Positions 59,517-64,000 of a DNA stretch of 64,000 nt are shown piece after piece. Under the pieces are notes generated by a model. The model did not search any database and had not been told where the DNA came from. It saw nothing but the letters and a program-made list of their open reading frames with translations. The stretch comes from Reyranella sp. Its GTDB lineage: Bacteria > Pseudomonadota > Alphaproteobacteria > Reyranellales > Reyranellaceae. The position numbers and the translations under genes are program-made. Numbering within the stretch: position 1 is the first letter of the stretch; each line of letters opens with the position of its first letter. The stretch lies in NCBI RefSeq assembly GCF_004297265.1, contig NZ_SCUT01000019.1, positions 1-64,000 on the forward strand, written 5' to 3'.

Positions 59517-62500
59517 ATGTCGCTGAACGAACCGGTTCCCCAGCCGCCCCTGAAACCCATCGTCGGTAACCTCACGGAGCTGCAGGGCGGCTGCCCGGTG
59601 CAGAGCCTCATGAGCCTTGCCCGCACTTACGGGCCGTTCTTCAAGCTGACGATCATGGATCACGATGTCCATGTCGCGAGCTCGCAGGAACTGGTCAACG
59701 AACTGTGCGACGAGACGCGGTTCGGCAAGCGCGTCCAGGGGGCCCTGAAGGAAATCCGGGCGATCGCCGGCGACGGGCTCTTCACCGCCTATGGCCACGA
59801 GCCCAACTGGGCCAAGGCCCATCGCATCCTGGTCCCCGCGTTCGGGCCGATCGCCATCCGCGGCATGTTCGACAGGATGCTCGACATCGCCGACCAGATG
59901 TTCGTGCGCTGGGAGCGGTTCGGCCCGAGCGCCGTGATCGAGGTCGCCGACAACATGACGCGGCTCACCCTCGACACGATCGCCCTCTGTGCCTTCGACT
60001 ACCGCTTCAACAGTTTCTACCAGGACGACATGCATCCCTTCGTGTCGGCCATGGTGGGAACGCTGCAGGAGGCCTCGAACCGGGCGCGGCGGCCGAAACT
60101 GCTCAGCAACCTCATGCTGTCCAAGGCGCGCCAGTTCCAGGCCGACAAGGAGCTGATGGACAAGGTGGCGCGCGAGCTCATCGCCGAGCGCCGCCGCGAC
60201 CCGAAGGGCAACGAGAAGAACGACCTGCTCAACCTGATGCTGAACGGAGTCGATCCGGTCACCGGCGAGAAGCTGAGCGACGAGAACATCGGCTATCAGA
60301 TGATCACCTTCCTGATCGCCGGCCACGAGACCACGAGCGGGCTTCTGTCCTTCGCGACCTATCTGCTGCTCAAGAATCCGGACGTGCTGCAGAAGGCGCG
60401 GGCCCTCGTCGACGAGGTGCTGGGCGAGGAGCTGCCAAGGGTCGAGCATCTGGCGCAGCTGCGCTACATCGAGCAGATCCTGATGGAGGCGTTGCGCATC
60501 TGGCCGACCGCCTCGGTCTTCTCCGTCAGCCCGCACAAGGACACCGTGCTCGGCGGCAAGTACCCGCTCACGACCAAGGATATCGTGATGGTCCTGGAGC
60601 CGATGCTGCATCGCGATCCCAAGGTCTGGGGCGACGATGTGGAGGCCTTCAGGCCGGAGCGCTTCGCGCCGGAGAATGCCAGCCAGTTGCCGCCGAATGC
60701 CTGGAAGCCTTTTGGCAACGGCGCGCGCGCCTGCATCGGGCGGCCTTTCGCCATGCAGGAAGCGCAGCTCGTGCTCATTCTGATGCTGCAGCGCTTCGAC
60801 TTCGTGCTCGACGACCCGTCCTACACGCTGAAGATCCACGAGACGCTGACGCTCAAGCCGGAAGGGCTGCGCATCCGCGCCCGGTCGCGGCGCACGGGAA
60901 CGTCGCTGCGGCGCAGCGCCGTGCCGCCGACGCGTCAGAAGCCGCTCACGCCGCAGCCCGCGCAACGACCCGCTTCGGAGGCCGCCGCCACGCCGCTGCT
61001 CATTCTCTATGGCAGCAATACCGGCTCGTCGGAGGCTTTCGCCAATCGCATCGCCGACGAGGCGCCGGCCAACGGCTTCACGCCGACCGTGGCAGCCCTG
61101 GACGATTATGCCGGCAACCTGCCCCGCGAGGGGGCGATCGTCGTGGTCACGGCGTCCTACGAAGGGCAGCCGCCGGACAATGCCCGTCAGTTCGTTTCCT
61201 ATGTCGAATCGCTGCCGGAGGGCGCGCTGACGGGTGCGCGGTTCGCGGTGTTCGGCTGCGGCAACCGGCAATGGGCGCGCACCTACCAGGCGATTCCCAA
61301 GCGGGTCGATGCCGCTCTCGCCAGGGCCGGCGCCACGCGACTCGCCGAGCGCGGCGAGACGGACTCGGGCGGCGACTTCTTCGGCGCCTTCGACGAATGG
61401 TGGGCGGCCTTCCTGCCGCGCCTGCGCGAGGCGATGGGCAAGGAGGCCGCCGCCGCGCCGGCCGCGTCCGGCCTGCAGGTCGAGTACGTCAAGGACGGTC
61501 GCGAGGGTGCGCTGCGGCTGGGCGACCTGCAACGTGGCATCGTGGTCGAGAACCGTGAGCTGGTGGACATGAGCGCGCCGAACGCGCGCTCGAAGCGGCA
61601 CCTGGAATTCTCGCTGCCCGACGGGATGACCTATCGGGCGGGCGACTATCTGGCGGTCCTGGCGACCAACCCGCAGGAGCTGGTCGATCGCGTGCTGCGC
61701 CGCTTCGGCCTGGCGCGCGACACGCTCATCGTGCTTCGCCGCGACGGTACGGCCAGCCTGCCGGTCGGCCGGCCGGTCAGCTGCGGCGAGCTGCTGTCGA
61801 ACTACGTGGAACTGGCCCAGCCCGCGACGCGCGCCCAGGCGGCCGCGCTTGCCGCGGCGACGCCGTGTCCGCCCGAACAGGCCGAGCTTGAAGCCATGGC
61901 GGGCGAGGCCTACGCCACATCGGTGCTCAAGCTGCGTTGCAGCGTTCTCGACCTGCTCGACCGTTTCCAGTCCTGTGCGCTGGGCTTCGGTGCCTATCTC
62001 GACATGCTGCCGCCCATGCGGGCGCGGCAGTATTCCATCTCCTCGTCGCCGCTCTGGAAGCCCGACCATGTAACCCTGACGGTCGCCGTGGTCGATGCGC
62101 CGGCCTATTCGGGCAACGGTATCTTCCGCGGCGTGGCCTCGTCCTATCTCGCGCATCTGCAGCCGGGCGACCGCATATCCCTCGCGGTGCGCCCCTCCAA
62201 TGCGCGTTTCCATCCACCGGCGGATCCCCGCACACCGATCATCCTGATCTGCGCTGGCTCCGGCATCGCGCCGTTCCGCGGTTTCCTGCAGGAACGCGCC
62301 ACGCAGAAGGAAGGCGGCCAGGACGTTGGACCGGCCTTGCTCTTCTTCGGCACCAACCATGCGGGAGTCGACTATCTCTATCGCGACGAACTCGCGCGCT
62401 GGGAGGAGGCGGGCGTCGTCTCGGTGCTGCCGGCTTTCTCGCTGCAGCCGCGGGGCGAGGTTTCGTTCGTGCAGCATCGCGTATGGGAAGAGCGCGCCCG

Positions 62501-62693
62501 CATCGTGGAACTGTTCCGGCGAGGCGGCACCGTCTTTGTCTGCGGCGACGGCCAGTACATGGCGCCGGCCGTGCGCGAGACACTGGTGCGAATCTATCGC
62601 GAGGCCTCGGGCGCCAGCGAGGCCGACGCCCAGAAGTGGGGCGAGATGGTCGAACACGAGCACGGGCGCTTCGTTTCCGACGTCTTCGCCTAA
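59517..62693 (+). CDS. self-sufficient cytochrome P450-reductase fusion (CYP102/P450BM3-like)
   Basis: The 1058-residue enzyme fuses a P450 monooxygenase to a CPR-like reductase, so NADPH electrons pass through FAD and FMN to the heme in one chain. The N-terminal half has the oxygen-activation motif AGHETTSG and the heme-binding FGNGARACIG with Cys406 as thiolate ligand. Then follow a linker, the flavodoxin-like FMN domain (LLILYGSNTGSSEAFANRI), the FAD part (RQYSISSSPLWKP) and the NADPH end (LICAGSGIAPFRGFLQERA, VCGDGQYMAP). Length and order match BM3-type fatty acid hydroxylases. prpE follows 89 bp later; a TetR gene, the usual regulator, is not adjacent. Confidence 0.95.
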   Translation: MSLNEPVPQPPLKPIVGNLTELQGGCPVQSLMSLARTYGPFFKLTIMDHDVHVASSQELVNELCDETRFGKRVQGALKEIRAIAGDGLFTAYGHEPNWAKAHRILVPAFGPIAIRGMFDRMLDIADQMFVRWERFGPSAVIEVADNMTRLTLDTIALCAFDYRFNSFYQDDMHPFVSAMVGTLQEASNRARRPKLLSNLMLSKARQFQADKELMDKVARELIAERRRDPKGNEKNDLLNLMLNGVDPVTGEKLSDENIGYQMITFLIAGHETTSGLLSFATYLLLKNPDVLQKARALVDEVLGEELPRVEHLAQLRYIEQILMEALRIWPTASVFSVSPHKDTVLGGKYPLTTKDIVMVLEPMLHRDPKVWGDDVEAFRPERFAPENASQLPPNAWKPFGNGARACIGRPFAMQEAQLVLILMLQRFDFVLDDPSYTLKIHETLTLKPEGLRIRARSRRTGTSLRRSAVPPTRQKPLTPQPAQRPASEAAATPLLILYGSNTGSSEAFANRIADEAPANGFTPTVAALDDYAGNLPREGAIVVVTASYEGQPPDNARQFVSYVESLPEGALTGARFAVFGCGNRQWARTYQAIPKRVDAALARAGATRLAERGETDSGGDFFGAFDEWWAAFLPRLREAMGKEAAAAPAASGLQVEYVKDGREGALRLGDLQRGIVVENRELVDMSAPNARSKRHLEFSLPDGMTYRAGDYLAVLATNPQELVDRVLRRFGLARDTLIVLRRDGTASLPVGRPVSCGELLSNYVELAQPATRAQAAALAAATPCPPEQAELEAMAGEAYATSVLKLRCSVLDLLDRFQSCALGFGAYLDMLPPMRARQYSISSSPLWKPDHVTLTVAVVDAPAYSGNGIFRGVASSYLAHLQPGDRISLAVRPSNARFHPPADPRTPIILICAGSGIAPFRGFLQERATQKEGGQDVGPALLFFGTNHAGVDYLYRDELARWEEAGVVSVLPAFSLQPRGEVSFVQHRVWEERARIVELFRRGGTVFVCGDGQYMAPAVRETLVRIYREASGASEADAQKWGEMVEHEHGRFVSDVFA

Positions 62694-62782
62694 GCCCCCC
62701 TGCGAGTCGGTTTCACATAACCACATTGCGACGGGCCGGGGCCGGGGCTAAGCCAAGGGCGGAAACGCAAAGGATGCCGGTC

Positions 62783-64000
62783 ATGGCTGTTGGCGACAAA
62801 TATCGTGCGTTGCATGCGCGGTCGCTCCAGGATCCCGAAGGATTCTGGGCGGAGCAGGCGGCGGCGATCGACTGGACGAAGCGCTGGGACAAGGTGCTCG
62901 ACGGGACGAATCCGCCTTTCTATCGCTGGTTCGAGGGCGGCGAACTCAACGCCTGCCACAATGCGCTGGACCGGCATGTCGACGGGGGACGCGCGGACCA
63001 GGCGGCGCTGATCTACGATTCGCCGCTCACCAACACCAAGAAGACCTTCACCTATCGCGAGCTGCGCGACCAGGTGGCGCGCATCGCCGGGATGATCGCC
63101 GCGCAGGGCGTGGGCAAGGGCGATCGCGTCATCCTCTACATGCCGATGATCCCCGAAGCGGTGATGGCGATGCTCGCCTGCGCGCGGCTGGGGGCCATCC
63201 ATTCGGTCGTGTTCGGCGGCTTCGCGGCCAAGGAACTGTCGAGCCGCATCGACGACTGCGCGCCGAAACTGATCCTCACCGCCTCGTGCGGCATCGAGCC
63301 GTCGCGCATCGTGCAGTACAAGCCGCTGGTCGACCAGGCGATCGAACAGGCGAGGCACAAGGTGCCACGGGTCATCCTGCTGCAGCGCCCGCAATGCGCG
63401 GCGACGATGGTGCCGGGTCGCGACCTCGACTGGAACGAGGCCCTCGCATCGGCGCAGCCCGCCGCGTGTGTGCCGGTCAAAGCCACCGATCCGCTCTACA
63501 TCCTCTACACGTCGGGCACGACCGGCCAGCCCAAGGGCGTGGTGCGCGATACCGGCGGTTACTGCGTGGCGCTCGCCTGGTCGATGAAGAACCTCTACGG
63601 CGTGCAGCCGGGCGAGGTCTACTGGTGTGCCTCGGACGTGGGCTGGGTGGTGGGCCACAGCTACATCGTCTACGGGCCGCTGATCCACGGCGCGACCTCG
63701 ATCCTCTATGAAGGCAAGCCGGTCGGCACGCCCGACGCCGGCGCCTTCTGGCGCGTGATCTCCGAACACAAGGCGATGGCGTTGTTCACCGCGCCGACCG
63801 CCTTCCGCGCGATCAAACGCGAGGATCCGGACGGCAAGCTGCTGAAGCACTATGACCTCTCGCAGTTCCGCACCCTGTTCCTCGCCGGTGAGCGCGGCGA
63901 TCCGCCGACCGTCGAATGGGCGCAGAAGCTGCTGGGCGTGCCGGTGGTCGATCACTGGTGGCAGACCGAAACCGGCTGGGCGATTTGCGGCAACTTCCAG
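62783..64000 (+). CDS. prpE: propionyl-CoA synthetase, N-terminal part
   Basis: The frame is open to the window end, giving the first 406 residues of an acetyl/propionyl-CoA synthetase. The block LYILYTSGTTGQPKGVVRDTGG is the AMP-binding P-loop with the RDTGG extension typical of PrpE, and WCASDVGWVVGHSYIVYGPL and DHWWQTETGWAI are also diagnostic. It would activate propionate for the methylcitrate or methylmalonyl pathway. The ATG at 62783 follows AAAGGA; ATG 62774 is in frame and possible. C-terminal domain and its lysine lie outside. Confidence 0.88.
   Translation, partial: MAVGDKYRALHARSLQDPEGFWAEQAAAIDWTKRWDKVLDGTNPPFYRWFEGGELNACHNALDRHVDGGRADQAALIYDSPLTNTKKTFTYRELRDQVARIAGMIAAQGVGKGDRVILYMPMIPEAVMAMLACARLGAIHSVVFGGFAAKELSSRIDDCAPKLILTASCGIEPSRIVQYKPLVDQAIEQARHKVPRVILLQRPQCAATMVPGRDLDWNEALASAQPAACVPVKATDPLYILYTSGTTGQPKGVVRDTGGYCVALAWSMKNLYGVQPGEVYWCASDVGWVVGHSYIVYGPLIHGATSILYEGKPVGTPDAGAFWRVISEHKAMALFTAPTAFRAIKREDPDGKLLKHYDLSQFRTLFLAGERGDPPTVEWAQKLLGVPVVDHWWQTETGWAICGNFQ

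Noticed and set aside
59460..62726. Very long minus-strand frame antisense to the P450 fusion
   Set aside because: Same shadow effect; the plus strand has all motifs of a complete BM3-like enzyme.

Overview
The window looks like a chromosomal segment of a GC-rich alphaproteobacterium. The pointers are a hisZ-purA pair, a split proton-pumping transhydrogenase (two alpha genes plus beta), a COQ9-family protein, an alphaproteobacterial SOS box (GAAC-N7-GAAC) in front of recA, orphan Bug-type solute receptors, and dispersed palindromic repeats of a kind known from such genomes. A Reyranella-like or other Rhodospirillales/Hyphomicrobiales relative is a guess from gene content. No rRNA, tRNA, CRISPR array, phage or complete insertion sequence was seen.

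Layout. 1-3.2 kb: end of an ABC solute receptor, then a small membrane protein, purA and hisZ on the minus strand. 3.3-6.9 kb: a tightly overlapping envelope/glycan operon (GT2, methyltransferase, cupin, polytopic protein). 7.0-9.9 kb: serine synthesis, serC-serA. 9.9-12.9 kb: a Tat-exported sulfatase, a divergent TetR regulator and a membrane protein. 13.0-14.5 kb: two genes that each carry one in-frame TGA at a redox-motif cysteine position. 14.5-19 kb: orphan Bug receptor, flavin dehydrogenase, a GHNNGP-motif protein and a CoA-transferase. 19-24.7 kb: recA with SOS box, a YkgJ-type protein, alaS and small envelope genes. 24.6-31.4 kb: small exported or membrane proteins, an Lrp regulator, a luciferase-like oxidoreductase, a FitAB/VapBC toxin-antitoxin pair and a low-GC orphan gene. 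31.5-45.6 kb: large indolepyruvate oxidoreductase, sugar epimerase, AAA ATPase, M3 peptidase, LON-domain protein, ABC1 kinase, SDR, TPP enzyme, DUF218 protein and 2-hydroxyacid dehydrogenase. 45.7-49.4 kb: pntAA-pntAB-pntB and a HAD protein. 49.5-54.4 kb: rpsU, COQ9, purEK, two DUF465 proteins, a TIGR02444 protein and azlCD. 54.4-64 kb: a SrfA-like protein, an acyl-CoA synthetase with a histone-H1-like tail, a second orphan Bug receptor, a fused P450-reductase and the start of prpE.

The most striking element is at 13.0-14.5 kb. An AhpD/carboxymuconolactone-decarboxylase-like gene reads C-P-F-TGA (CxxU) and the next gene, of the GrdB/PrdB selenoprotein B type, reads TGA-P-V-C (UxxC). Each TGA is followed after 10-11 nt by a perfect 7-bp hairpin with a 5-nt CGTGN loop, the geometry of a bacterial SECIS. 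I read the two as a co-transcribed selenoprotein redox pair of unknown function. Whether the genome has selA, selB, selC and selD cannot be seen here.

Other themes: purine synthesis (purA, purE, purK), serine synthesis, NADPH and quinone supply (pnt, COQ9, an ABC1 kinase), acyl-CoA activation (two synthetases, a CoA-transferase), and short palindromic repeats in intergenic gaps, including one pair with compensatory base changes.
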